Origin: Salinisphaera orenii subsp. orenii MK-B5 | GTDB taxonomy: Bacteria > Pseudomonadota > Gammaproteobacteria > Nevskiales > Salinisphaeraceae | DNA: 38,944 nt | Direction: 5' to 3' | Assembly: GCF_003788635.1 (NCBI RefSeq) | Contig: NZ_AYKH01000018.1 | Span: 1-38,944 of the forward strand | Shown here: one piece after another, positions 10,212 to 18,301 of the stretch | Numbering within the stretch: position 1 is the first letter of the stretch | Layout: every line of letters starts with the position of its first letter | The notes under the pieces: generated by a model | What the model was told of the DNA's origin: nothing | What the model saw: the letters and a program-made list of their open reading frames with translations, nothing else | Database searches by the model: none | Program-made: the position numbers and the translations under genes

Positions 10212-10633
10212 GCCCAGCCGCCGCGCTCGGCGTCCAGATGCCGGCGCACCACGGCCAGATCCTCGGTATGCCCGGCCAGCATGCGATCCAGCGGGCGGGC
10301 GCCGCCGAACAGCGGGTTGGCGTTGGCGCGCTTGATCCACGCATCGGCCGCGTCCGCGCGCGGCAGCAGCATCTCCAGGCTCTTGTAGATCCCCAGCAGC
10401 AGCGACAGCCGCTCGATCTGGCCGACATCGAGCGTGACGTCCGGCTTTCGCTTCCAGCGCCGGTAGGTGCTCGTCGGCGTGCCCAGCAGCCGCGCGGCCT
10501 GAATATCGGTCAGCCCCCACTGCGTCGCGATAGCGAACCAGGTCCGCAGCGCACCGGGGCTCATGCGCTGGCGCAGCTGCGCATCGTGAATATCCGGGCG
10601 CGGGTTGAGTCGTTCAGCGGTCTGGGGTGCCAT
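10208..10633 (-). CDS. Xre/MbcA/ParS-type antitoxin of the Res-Xre system
   Basis: The protein has 141 residues. A helix-turn-helix is visible around residues 41-62 (LTDIQAARLLGTPTSTYRRW). The C-terminal toxin-binding domain includes NANPLFGGARPLDRMLAG (104-121), typical of antitoxins paired with RES toxins. The gene precedes the toxin and overlaps it by 4 bp, which is the usual order. Palindromic sites immediately upstream suggest autorepression. The start ATG at 10633 is the only one that preserves the N-terminal family region. Confidence 0.88.
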   Translation of the reverse strand: MAPQTAERLNPRPDIHDAQLRQRMSPGALRTWFAIATQWGLTDIQAARLLGTPTSTYRRWKRKPDVTLDVGQIERLSLLLGIYKSLEMLLPRADAADAWIKRANANPLFGGARPLDRMLAGHTEDLAVVRRHLDAERGGWA

Positions 10634-10650
10634 AACGCCGTACTCGTTTT

Positions 10651-10694
10651 ATGATCATTTGATCATATTAAACCTTTAATTGATCATTTGATAG
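10651..10694. promoter_or_regulatory. Candidate antitoxin operator: two TGATCATTTGAT repeats
   Basis: Positions 10651-10666 read ATGATCATTTGATCAT, two TGATCA palindromes sharing a TT junction. A near copy (TTGATCATTTGATAG) lies at 10680-10694. The block is AT-rich against a very GC-rich background and sits 18 bp upstream of the antitoxin start. It fits a dimeric Xre-type repressor binding twice. It lies between divergent genes, so it could also influence the dienelactone hydrolase at 10802. Confidence 0.65.
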
Positions 10695-10801
10695 CTATCG
10701 GTTCGGCTCGACCGGTCACGCCCCGACCGAGAGCCCGGTTTTGCACCGCCTGCCAGACACCCCGATAATGCGGCGCCGTTGTATAAGCCACGAGAATCCG
10801 C

Positions 10802-12052
10802 ATGACTGCCGATACGATCACCATCGAAACCGACGAGGCCGTGCGTTTTTCGGCCTACCGCGCCCTGCCCGAGGCCGGCACCGGCCCGGCGGTGATCGTG
10901 CTGCAGGAAATCTTCGGCGTGAATCGGCATATCCGCGAGGTCTGCAACTTTTATGCCGAAGAAGGCTATGTCGTCATCGCGCCGGATCTGTTCCACCCGT
11001 TCGAGCCCTGCATCGAACTCGGCTACGAGCCGGCGGATTTCGAGCAGGCCTTCGACTATTTCAAGCGGCTCGACGTCGAACGCGCTGTCGCCGATATCGG
11101 CGCGACCGTGCGCGCGGCACGCGCCCTGCCCGAGGTCACCAGCAAGCCAGGCAAGGGCGACGTCGGCGTGGTCGGCTTCTGTCTGGGCGGCAAGCTCGCC
11201 TATCTGGCCGCCGCCCATTGCGATGTGGATGCGGCCGTGGGCTACTATGGCGTGGGCATCGACGACGCGCTCGATCTGGCCGACCAGATCCGCTGCCCCA
11301 TGGCGCTGCATTTTGGCGGGCTCGACCAGTTCTCGCCGCCCGAGACTGTCGACAAGATCCGGGCCGCCTTCGCCGATCGCGACGACGTTCAGTTGTTCGT
11401 CTACGACAACGCCGATCATGCCTTCAACCGCTGGGGCAACGACCACTACAACCCGGGCGCGGCCCGTCTGGCGCATACCCGTACGCTCGCCGTGCTGCGC
11501 GCGGCACTCGGCCCGCACTACGATCTGGCCGGCCTGGCCGATCATCATTTCGAGCTGGAATTCGCCGCCCGCGACGTGGACGCCACCATGCAGACCATGG
11601 TCGCCGAGCCGTATGTGAACCACGTGCCGACCATGACCGGCGGCACCGGCCACGACAATCTCAAGCGCTTCTACAAGCACCACTTCATCCCCAAGAACCC
11701 GGCCGATCTGCAGATGAAGCCGATCTCGCGCACCGTGGGCGTGGATCGCATGGTCGACGAGTTCGTGCTCTGTTTCACCCACGACTGCGAGATCGACTGG
11801 CTGCTGCCGGGCGTCGAACCCACCGGCCGATACGTGGAAATCCCGTTCGTGGCGATCGTGACCTTTCGCGGCGACAAGCTCTATAACGAGCATATCTATT
11901 GGGACCAGGCCTCGCTGCTGGTCCAGATCGGCAAGCTCGACCCCACCGGCCTGCCGATCGCCGGCATCGAGACCGCCCGCAAGCTGCTCGACAAGGAACA
12001 GCCCAGCAACGACCTGATGCCCAACTGGGCCACCAGCGCCGACAAGGAGTGA
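10802..12052 (+). CDS. Dienelactone hydrolase fused to an NTF2/SnoaL-like domain
   Basis: The protein has 416 residues. Residues 1-235 are a dienelactone-hydrolase alpha/beta domain with the nucleophile Cys in GFCLGG (C127), Asp in GGLDQFS (D175) and His in NADHAFNR (H206). The glutamate in LQEIFGVN (E36) matches the family's activating residue. Residues about 240-395 form a second domain (HHFELEFAARDVDATMQTM, then FYKHHFIPKNP and YNEHIYWDQASLLVQIG) resembling SnoaL/NTF2-like cyclase folds. The hydrolase domain should cleave lactones such as dienelactone in the cytoplasm. The second domain may bind or isomerise the substrate. No aromatic-ring cleavage genes are adjacent, so the pathway is unclear. 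Confidence 0.85.
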   Translation: MTADTITIETDEAVRFSAYRALPEAGTGPAVIVLQEIFGVNRHIREVCNFYAEEGYVVIAPDLFHPFEPCIELGYEPADFEQAFDYFKRLDVERAVADIGATVRAARALPEVTSKPGKGDVGVVGFCLGGKLAYLAAAHCDVDAAVGYYGVGIDDALDLADQIRCPMALHFGGLDQFSPPETVDKIRAAFADRDDVQLFVYDNADHAFNRWGNDHYNPGAARLAHTRTLAVLRAALGPHYDLAGLADHHFELEFAARDVDATMQTMVAEPYVNHVPTMTGGTGHDNLKRFYKHHFIPKNPADLQMKPISRTVGVDRMVDEFVLCFTHDCEIDWLLPGVEPTGRYVEIPFVAIVTFRGDKLYNEHIYWDQASLLVQIGKLDPTGLPIAGIETARKLLDKEQPSNDLMPNWATSADKE

Positions 12053-12107
12053 AGGGGATGCGGCCCGATCAGCGCGTGGCGATAGTCGCCGGCCCGGCAC
12101 GGCCGTG

Positions 12108-12977
12108 ATGCTCGAACGCCTGCTGCCACTGTTCTTCGTGCTGATCTGGTCGACCGGCTTCATTGCCGCGCGGCTGGTCGCCCCGCATACCGAGCCGCTG
12201 ACGTTTCTGCTTTATCGGTATCTGCTGACCATCGCCGCGTTCATCGCGATTGCGGTCGCGGTGGACGCGCCCTGGCCGCGCGGCGCACGCGCCTGGGCCA
12301 ATGCCCTGCTCGCCGGCGTGCTGCTACAGGGGATTTATCTGGGCGGGGTGTTCTGGGCCGTGCGCCATGGCCTACCCGCGGGCGTGGCCGCGCTCGTGGT
12401 CGGCCTGCAGCCGCTGTTGACCGCCGTGCTCGCCTTCCCGCTGCTCGGCGAAACCGTCGGCGCACGCAAATGGGTCGGCATCGCGCTCGGCTTCGGCGGT
12501 GCGCTGCTGGTGCTGGAACCGCGCCTGGCCGTGGACGTACAGGACATCACCGTCGGCCCGCTCGTGGCCGTGGTCGCGTCCATGCTCGCCATCACCCTGG
12601 GCACGATCTGGCAGAAGCGCACCGGCGCGACCGCCGATATCCGCACCAATGCCGCCGTCCAGTTCATCGGCGCCGCGATCGTCACCCTACCTGTGGCGTT
12701 GGTCACCGAAACCGGGCGCTTCGACATGGTCTGGCAGAACTGGGTGGGCCTGCTGTGGTCGTCGCTGGGGCTCTCGGTCGGCGCCATCTCGCTGTTGATG
12801 TTTCTCATCCGCCGCGGCTCGGTCGCCAGCGTGGCCTCGCTGTTCTATCTCGTACCGCCCGTGGTGGCCGTATTCGCCTATCTGCTGTTCGGCGAAACCC
12901 TCGGCGCGCTGCAGATCGCCGGCATGCTGATCGCCGTGGCCGGCGTGGCGATTGCCAGCCGCAACCCGGCCGCTTAG
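12108..12977 (+). CDS. EamA/DMT-family transporter (second copy)
   Basis: The protein has 289 residues from ATG 12108. GTG 12105 is directly adjacent and equally possible. About ten membrane spans form two EamA repeats, with motifs LIWSTGFIAARLVAPHTEP near the N-terminus and SLFYLVPPVVAVFAYLLFGE in the second half. The sequence differs clearly from the copy at 8361, so it is not a recent duplicate. It starts 55 bp after the hydrolase stop on the same strand and is probably cotranscribed. It is an inner-membrane exporter by family; the substrate is unknown. Confidence 0.87.
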   Translation: MLERLLPLFFVLIWSTGFIAARLVAPHTEPLTFLLYRYLLTIAAFIAIAVAVDAPWPRGARAWANALLAGVLLQGIYLGGVFWAVRHGLPAGVAALVVGLQPLLTAVLAFPLLGETVGARKWVGIALGFGGALLVLEPRLAVDVQDITVGPLVAVVASMLAITLGTIWQKRTGATADIRTNAAVQFIGAAIVTLPVALVTETGRFDMVWQNWVGLLWSSLGLSVGAISLLMFLIRRGSVASVASLFYLVPPVVAVFAYLLFGETLGALQIAGMLIAVAGVAIASRNPAA

Positions 12978-13088
12978 CACGGCTCCCGCCCGACCGAAGA
13001 TGAAGCCGGTTTGTCCAGATGGAGGCGCCTGATTATCCTCAAACCGCACGCGTGACGCAGTGAATCTGGAGACCGCAGTCGCCGAAAC

Positions 13089-13354
13089 CCAAGCACTTTT
13101 TCAGCGCCTTGCAGGCGCTGCTGGTCAGCTCGATCCGTCAGGCCAAGACCACACTCCGTTTCTTCGATAGCGTGGGTTGACTCGGTGCCGGCGTTGACAC
13201 GGGCTATGATCTGCTCTGCAAGATAGATATCTTCCAAATCCTCGATATGGCGCTCCACAGCCTCAAGCACGTAAAGCGTCTTCGTTCGACCGATCCGTTA
13301 CGCGAGCCGAGTCAGCCGCGTATCCAGTGCATCATCGGCACGAAAATTGACCAT
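13089..13354 (-). pseudogene. Decayed RelB/RelE-type toxin-antitoxin remnant
   Basis: Reading from ATG 13354 on the minus strand gives MVNFRADDALDTRLTRLA, then an in-frame TAA at 13300-13298. It resumes in the same frame as RIGRTKTLYVLEAVERHI and EDLEDIYLAEQIIARVNAG. This is a complete RelB/CopG-type antitoxin interrupted by one nonsense codon, probably GAA to TAA. Its natural stop near LGLTD has been lost. In the next frame, where a RelE toxin would start, RIELTSSACKALKK is readable (about 13137-13096), matching the RelE N-terminus, after which similarity disappears. Both genes are therefore inactive. The antitoxin region from 13270 is still open but lacks the N-terminal DNA-binding strand. 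Confidence 0.7.
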
Positions 13355-13851
13355 TCACCCCTTTGTTAACACATCGGCTTGATTTGCATGTAAATCATGC
13401 GGTTATTGCACGCCGTTGCAACCGGCTAGACTGGCGCGAGCCAATCACACGCCTTTGTGCTCAATCTCGCCTGCCAACGCCATCTCTGGACCCGGCGCCA
13501 ACAGAGAAGAGATGTACCGACAGCGTTCTGGCGTTGCACGCGCCCGGTTCACCCTCGCGCCCGCGAGAGACGGTCTCAATGTAGACATTTATTCCAGCGA
13601 TGGAAGCAGCGATGACCAACCTCCGCCGGCAATATTAATCAGTTATCAATCACCGTCGGCTGTTAAAGATCGGGCGCGTGCGAGCACCTACGGCTGAGGT
13701 ACGAATCGCCTGAGGACGACTGCCGCTGGTGGGCAGTGGACCGCCGCCATCATCGAACGTCATGACGTGACTCGCAATGAGGCTGCCCTAGCCGGGGTAT
13801 AGCAGCTTATCTGGATCGAGCCGACGCAAGATGCTGCGTCGGCGCCGCGAT
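13355..13851. other. Gene-free stretch between relBE remnant and ThDP enzyme gene
   Basis: About 500 bp without a convincing gene. It contains AT-rich pockets at about 13360-13400 and 13620-13670, which is unusual for the window and may be the old relBE promoter and degraded DNA. A perfect 9-bp inverted repeat lies near its right end. No other protein remnant was recognised. Confidence 0.45.
13820..13843 (-). terminator. Candidate hairpin terminator after the ThDP enzyme gene
   Basis: GCCGACGCA (13820-13828) and TGCGTCGGC (13835-13843) form a perfect 9-bp stem with a 6-nt loop, 8 bp beyond the stop of the minus-strand ThDP gene. No T-run follows, so termination efficiency is uncertain and Rho-independent action is only inferred. 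Confidence 0.4.
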
Positions 13852-15513
13852 TCAGGGGGCGTCAAAGCGCTGATCGGTGTGCACGTGGACCACCGCCGGA
13901 CGGCGTTCGCGCTGCACCACGGCCAGCGCACGCTCGACGGCGGGGGCGGCCTGGTCGTCGGCAGTAACGGTCTCGCCGTGGCCGCCGTAGGCGCGGCCGA
14001 GCGCAGCGAAGTCGGGGTTGTGCAGCCGGGTGCCGCTGATCCGGCCGGGAAAGCGCGCTTCCTGATGCGCACGGATGGTGGCGAACTGGCGATTGTCCAT
14101 GACGACGACGAGCATCGCCGCGCCGTGCTGGACGGCTGTGGCCAGCTCCTGGCCGTTCATGCTGAATTCGCCGTCGCCGGCGATGGCCACGATCGTGCGT
14201 TCGGGGCATTCCAGCGAGGCGGCGACGGCGGCGGGCACGCTGTAGCCCATGGACCCGTTGCGCAGGCTGAGCTGGCTGGGAAATACTCGGGTCGGCAGGT
14301 AACGCTGGGCCCAGAAGCAGTGGTTGCCGGCGCCGAAGCAGTGGATGGCGTCCGCCGGCAGCCGCGCGACCACTTCGGCGACCACGCGCGTCATGTGCAC
14401 GGTGCCCACGGCGGTCTCGGGAAGGCGCGACAGCGCCGGCAGTTCGGCGAAGGCCGCCTGGGCCGCGCGCGCGTCGGCCCGCCACTCCGTCCGGTCGACG
14501 GCGGGCGACGGGTCGAGCCCGGCGAGCGCTTCGACCAACGCCGTGGGCGCGGCGAGCACGTGATGCGTCAGCGCGCCGCTGCGTCCGCGCAGCTCCGGGT
14601 CGATGTGCACGGCGATGTGGGTAGCTTGCATGGACTGGCGCAGGGTGTAGCCGTCGCTCGGCACGTCGGTGGGCAGCGCGCCGATCGAGAGCAGCACATC
14701 CGCGTCGGCCAGCAGACGGGCGGCATGGTCGCCGCGCCCGTAGCCGAGCCAGCCAACATTGACCGGCGAATCGAAGGGGATGCGGTCGCTGGCCCGCCAG
14801 TCGTGGACGACCGGGATGTCGTAGCGCTCGGCAAAGGCCGTGACTGCGGCCGCAGCGGTCGCCGTCCAGCGCGGGCCGCCGATGAACAGCAGCGGACGCT
14901 CGGCGCCGGCCAGCGCATCGCGGATGCACGCGCGATCCGCCGCCGACACGCCACCTTCGGCCACCGGCAGCACCGGGTGGTCGTCGACGGCCACCGCGGC
15001 GCTGACCACATCCTCCGGCAGGCCCACGACCACCGGCCCGGGCCGGCCAGCGCGGGCGGCATGAAAGGCCTCGGCCACGATCGCCCCGGCTCGTTCGGCA
15101 CAGTCGAGCACGAACACGCGCTTGGCCTGGGTGCCGAACCAAGCGCGGATGTCGAACGCCTGAAACGCCTCGCGCTGGCGGTGGGCTGTGGGTATGAGGC
15201 CGACGAACAGCACCATCGGTGTGGCGTCCTGCCAGGCCGCATGCACCGCAACCATGGCGTTGGCCGCGCCCGGGCCGCGGGTGACCAGCGCCACGCCGGG
15301 CTCGCCGGTGAGTTTGCCGTGGGCCTCGGCCATGTAGCCGGCGCCGCCCTCCTGACGACAGACGATGGTCTCGATGGCCGACTCGTACAGTCCGTCGAGC
15401 ACGGCGAGAAAACTCTCGCCGGGCACCGAGTAGACCCGGGGCACGCCGTGCCGCGCCAGTGCATCCACGATGACCTGACCTGCATGCCGCTGCGCCACTG
15501 TCACTCTCCTCAT
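13852..15513 (-). CDS. ThDP-dependent acetolactate-synthase-like enzyme
   Basis: A 553-residue member of the acetolactate synthase/pyruvate decarboxylase superfamily. The N-terminal PYR domain has VYSVPGESFLAVLDGL and the ThDP-activating glutamate in CRQEGGAGYMAEAHG (E55). The central domain has PLLFIGGPRW. The C-terminal PP domain has GDGEFSMNGQELATA near residue 445 and MDNRQF, the Mg-ThDP motif. It acts on a 2-oxo acid in the cytoplasm, but the exact reaction (carboligation, decarboxylation or C-C cleavage) cannot be read. It lacks a neighbouring IlvN-type small subunit, which argues against branched-chain biosynthesis. ATG 15513 is the longest start. A GTG at 15498 sits 7 bp after GAGGAG and may be the true start. 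A palindrome upstream suggests LysR control. Confidence 0.85.
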   Translation of the reverse strand: MRRVTVAQRHAGQVIVDALARHGVPRVYSVPGESFLAVLDGLYESAIETIVCRQEGGAGYMAEAHGKLTGEPGVALVTRGPGAANAMVAVHAAWQDATPMVLFVGLIPTAHRQREAFQAFDIRAWFGTQAKRVFVLDCAERAGAIVAEAFHAARAGRPGPVVVGLPEDVVSAAVAVDDHPVLPVAEGGVSAADRACIRDALAGAERPLLFIGGPRWTATAAAAVTAFAERYDIPVVHDWRASDRIPFDSPVNVGWLGYGRGDHAARLLADADVLLSIGALPTDVPSDGYTLRQSMQATHIAVHIDPELRGRSGALTHHVLAAPTALVEALAGLDPSPAVDRTEWRADARAAQAAFAELPALSRLPETAVGTVHMTRVVAEVVARLPADAIHCFGAGNHCFWAQRYLPTRVFPSQLSLRNGSMGYSVPAAVAASLECPERTIVAIAGDGEFSMNGQELATAVQHGAAMLVVVMDNRQFATIRAHQEARFPGRISGTRLHNPDFAALGRAYGGHGETVTADDQAAPAVERALAVVQRERRPAVVHVHTDQRFDAP

Positions 15514-15611
15514 TGTTGAAGGTGCACATCGCCGAGCGACGGCCCGATGTGCTGCGGCGGCAGTATCGACCGGCGCCGATCATGCGGTCCAATACCGAAT
15601 GGCTGAGTCTT

Positions 15612-15630
15612 CCATGCCATCACGGCATGG
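15612..15630. promoter_or_regulatory. LysR-type operator candidate upstream of the ThDP gene
   Basis: CCATGCC-ATCAC-GGCATGG is a perfect 7-bp inverted repeat with a 5-bp spacer, about 100 bp upstream of the ThDP enzyme start and just past the LysR stop. Its core ATGCC-N5-GGCAT is the same as in the LysR/symporter intergenic region, so it is likely bound by the same regulator. Confidence 0.65.
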
Positions 15631-15638
15631 ATCACGCC

Positions 15639-16541
15639 TCAGCCATCTTCATCGACGGCCAGGTGGCGCTGGAAGAACAGCCGGATGCGCGCGGCCAGAT
15701 CGGCGAGGATGTCGGCGGCGAAATGATCGCTCGGCCAGGCCATGTGCAGCGGCAGCCGTAGCGGGCCGCCGCGCTCGTCGACGTCGTGTATCGGCAGCCG
15801 ATACACACCGAACCGCGCCGGCTCGGTGGTGATGCCCACGCCGTGGCCGGCCGCGGCGAGCGCCAGGATGGTCTGGCCATCGTCGCAGGCGTGCACACGG
15901 CCGAAGCCGGCGCCGGCCCGGCTCATGGCGCTGTCGACGATCGCGCGGCTCACGCCGCGATGCGAATGCAGTATCACGACCTGGTCGGCCAGCATGCCGG
16001 GGGCGATGCCGGTGAGTCGGCGGCACGCCCAGGGGTGGTCCGCCGCGACATGCGCGCTGATCGCCACGCTGCCGAGCGCGAGCGAGGCCAATGCCGGCTC
16101 GGGCGGCGTCGGCGAGACGATGCCATCGACGCCGCGGTTCAGCGCTTCGTCGATATCGAAGTGCGGCGTCTCGCGCACGAGCAACCGCGGATCGGCGACT
16201 GTGGTGGTCGCGATGAAGGGCGCCACGAAGCTGCGGACGGAGGCCGACGTCGCCGCGAGCGTGAGCGTGTCGATCCGGCCGGTGCGCAGTGCCTCGGCCG
16301 CGCCCTCGAATGCACGGGTTTGGTGCATCAGCCGGCGTGCCACCGGTACCAGCGCGCGGCCGGCCGCGGTCAGTGCCAGACGGTTGCCGTGGCTTTCGAA
16401 CAGCGTGAGCGTCAGCTCGCGCTCGAGGGTGCGAATCTGTCGGCTCAGGGCCGGCTGGGCCACGGGTATGGCCCGCGCGGCGGCGGTGACCGTGCCGGCG
16501 TCCACCACCGCGAGGAAATAGGCCAGCCGTCGGTAATTCAT
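15639..16541 (-). CDS. LysR-family transcriptional regulator
   Basis: The protein has 300 residues. Residues 1-60 form the winged helix-turn-helix (MNYRRLAYFLAVVDAGTVTA, then PVAQPALSRQIRTLERELTL), and the rest is a periplasmic-binding-like effector domain. The start at 16541 matches the family N-terminus; upstream in-frame codons lack family character. It lies between the ThDP enzyme gene (same strand, downstream) and a divergently oriented symporter. That is the classic placement for a LysR protein controlling its neighbours. Palindromes with the same half-site lie in both flanking regions, including one 10 bp from its own start, which predicts autoregulation. The effector may be the imported substrate or a metabolite of it. 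Confidence 0.9.
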   Translation of the reverse strand: MNYRRLAYFLAVVDAGTVTAAARAIPVAQPALSRQIRTLERELTLTLFESHGNRLALTAAGRALVPVARRLMHQTRAFEGAAEALRTGRIDTLTLAATSASVRSFVAPFIATTTVADPRLLVRETPHFDIDEALNRGVDGIVSPTPPEPALASLALGSVAISAHVAADHPWACRRLTGIAPGMLADQVVILHSHRGVSRAIVDSAMSRAGAGFGRVHACDDGQTILALAAAGHGVGITTEPARFGVYRLPIHDVDERGGPLRLPLHMAWPSDHFAADILADLAARIRLFFQRHLAVDEDG

Positions 16542-16550
16542 ACCCCGAGC

Positions 16551-16565
16551 ATGCCGCGATGGCAT
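16551..16565. promoter_or_regulatory. LysR-type operator candidate next to lysR start
   Basis: ATGCC-GCGAT-GGCAT, a 5-bp inverted repeat with a 5-bp spacer, lies 10 bp upstream of the LysR start codon. Binding here would block lysR transcription or translation, as expected for autorepression. It shares its half-sites with the sites at 15612 and 16596. Confidence 0.6.
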
Positions 16566-16595
16566 GAATGGGCGCAACAAAAAGTATTGGCCGGC

Positions 16596-16612
16596 ATGCC
16601 TGTTGCAGGCAT
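16596..16612. promoter_or_regulatory. LysR-type operator candidate upstream of the symporter
   Basis: ATGCCTG-TTG-CAGGCAT is a perfect 7-bp inverted repeat with a 3-bp spacer (ATGCC-N7-GGCAT when read with the common half-site), 71 bp upstream of the symporter ATG. LysR activators usually bind near -65 of their target promoter, and the position fits. Confidence 0.65.
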
Positions 16613-16682
16613 AGGTTCGATTGCGAAACCCAGTTGCGAAAACGACCGCGCCCATCGGCCGGTCCGGAGGTACTCGGCACCC

Positions 16683-18119
16683 ATGGCCATGTTCTCGGCA
16701 TTCGACCAGACCGTGCTCGGCATACTGATCGGCGCCTATTTTCTCCTGCTGGTGGCGATCTCGTTCGTCATCAACCGCGGCGTCACCACCTACGAGGACT
16801 ACAGCGTGGCCGGGCGCTCGGTGGGCTTCTTCCCGATCACGCTCACGCTGGTCGGAACCGCCATCGGCGGCTCCATTCTTCTGGGCTTCATGAGCAAGGG
16901 CTACGAGCTCGGCATGGGGCAGGTTTGGCTGCTGATCGTGATGCTGGTGACCTCGATATTCATGGCCCTGTTCATGATCCGCCCGATCCGCGACATGGGC
17001 AGCCAGCGCCGCCTCGTCACCGTCGGCGACTTCACCAGCGCCATCTACGGGCCAAAGGCGCGCTTTCCCACGGCCCTGTCCATGCTCGTGGCCTACTGCT
17101 CGATCACCGGCATGCAGTTCGTGGCGGTGGCCACGATCCTGAACCTGACCATCGGTCTCGACATGACCCGCGGCATTCTCCTCGGGGCCGTGCTGCTCAC
17201 GATCAAGACCTATCTGGGCGGCCTGAAGTCGGTGGTTTTCCAGGACGCCATTCACGGCACGGTGCAGACCATCGGCATCTTCGTGCTGTTCTTCGTGGTG
17301 CTGAGCGTCGCCGGCGGCTGGAGCCAGGTCAGCGAAAACGCCCGCGCAGCCGGCAACGCGGCGCAGTTGAACTGGCTGCATATCCCGCCGAGTCAGGTGG
17401 CCGTGGCGCTGCTGACGATCGGCGCCTACCAAATGGTGCGCCAGGATCTGTGGCAGCGGATCTGGGCGGCGCGATCGATGCGCACCATCCAGACCGGCTT
17501 CTGGACTGCGGTCATCCTGCAGACAGTGGTGGGCTTCGCGATCGTCGCCATCGGCGTCATGGCGCGCTACGGCCTCGAACTGGAAACCGACGACCCGTCA
17601 CTGATCTATTACCAGACCGTGGGCGCGGTGTTCCCCTTCCCACTGGTGGTGGTGATGGTGCTGGCCCTCCTAGCCACCGTCATTTCCTGCGCGGACTCAT
17701 TCTTCCTCGCCGGTAGCGCGTCCATCGTCAACGACATAATACGGCCGCGACTCGATAATCCCGATAGCCACCGCATGTTGCTTTACAGCAAGCTCTCAGT
17801 GGCGCTGACCGCAGTCATCGCCACTCTACTAGCGCTTTATATTCCGGAACTGGTCACGCTTTGGATCGTGGGCACCGCCATGTTGGTCTCCGGCATTCTC
17901 GCACCGGTGCTGTTCGGACTGTTCTGGCCCCGGGTGACACCCACCGCGGGCGTGGCGTCGATGTGGGTGGGGCTGCTGGTGGCCATACTCTGGCAGCTTC
18001 TCGGTCAGCCGTTCGGACTGCATCCGGTATTCATCGGTCTGCCCCTGTCGATCGTCACGATCGTGGCGATGTCGCTGCGGGCCACGCCGCGACGGGAGAG
18101 CGCCCCCGCGTCGGAGTAA
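16683..18119 (+). CDS. Sodium:solute symporter (SSS family)
   Basis: The protein has 478 residues with about 13 hydrophobic spans. It shows YEDYSVAGRSVGFFPITLTL, GGLKSVVFQDAIHGTVQTIG and ISCADSFFLAGSASIVNDII, all SSS-family signatures for Na+-coupled uptake of organic solutes. The ribosome site GGAGG lies 12 bp before ATG 16683; ATG 16689 is an alternative. It is divergent from the LysR gene and is likely to import the substrate of the ThDP-enzyme pathway, probably an organic acid, by context only. It ends just before a gene-poor gap and the convergent histidine kinase gene. Confidence 0.9.
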   Translation: MAMFSAFDQTVLGILIGAYFLLLVAISFVINRGVTTYEDYSVAGRSVGFFPITLTLVGTAIGGSILLGFMSKGYELGMGQVWLLIVMLVTSIFMALFMIRPIRDMGSQRRLVTVGDFTSAIYGPKARFPTALSMLVAYCSITGMQFVAVATILNLTIGLDMTRGILLGAVLLTIKTYLGGLKSVVFQDAIHGTVQTIGIFVLFFVVLSVAGGWSQVSENARAAGNAAQLNWLHIPPSQVAVALLTIGAYQMVRQDLWQRIWAARSMRTIQTGFWTAVILQTVVGFAIVAIGVMARYGLELETDDPSLIYYQTVGAVFPFPLVVVMVLALLATVISCADSFFLAGSASIVNDIIRPRLDNPDSHRMLLYSKLSVALTAVIATLLALYIPELVTLWIVGTAMLVSGILAPVLFGLFWPRVTPTAGVASMWVGLLVAILWQLLGQPFGLHPVFIGLPLSIVTIVAMSLRATPRRESAPASE

Positions 18120-18301
18120 GAACGCGGGCAGCCATCCTTCGATGCGGCGGCGGCAACCGTCAGCCGGCCGCCGGCCGCGACGATGCGAGTTTTTCCTCGC
18201 CGAAGAACATCGCAGCCGTTTCCCGCCGGCGCCGCGCGGTCGCCTGGCTGAACCACAGACTAGCTTGTGCCGACTCCGACCGGAGCGCGGCGGACGAAGC
18301 G

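Noticed and set aside
13852-15513. Calling the ThDP enzyme IlvB/IlvI
   Set aside because: No small regulatory subunit gene is adjacent and the context is an uptake regulon; only a superfamily call is supported.
16542-17432. Upstream extension of the LysR frame
   Set aside because: The open frame continues upstream but is antisense to the symporter and lacks LysR-like residues before MNYRRLAYF.
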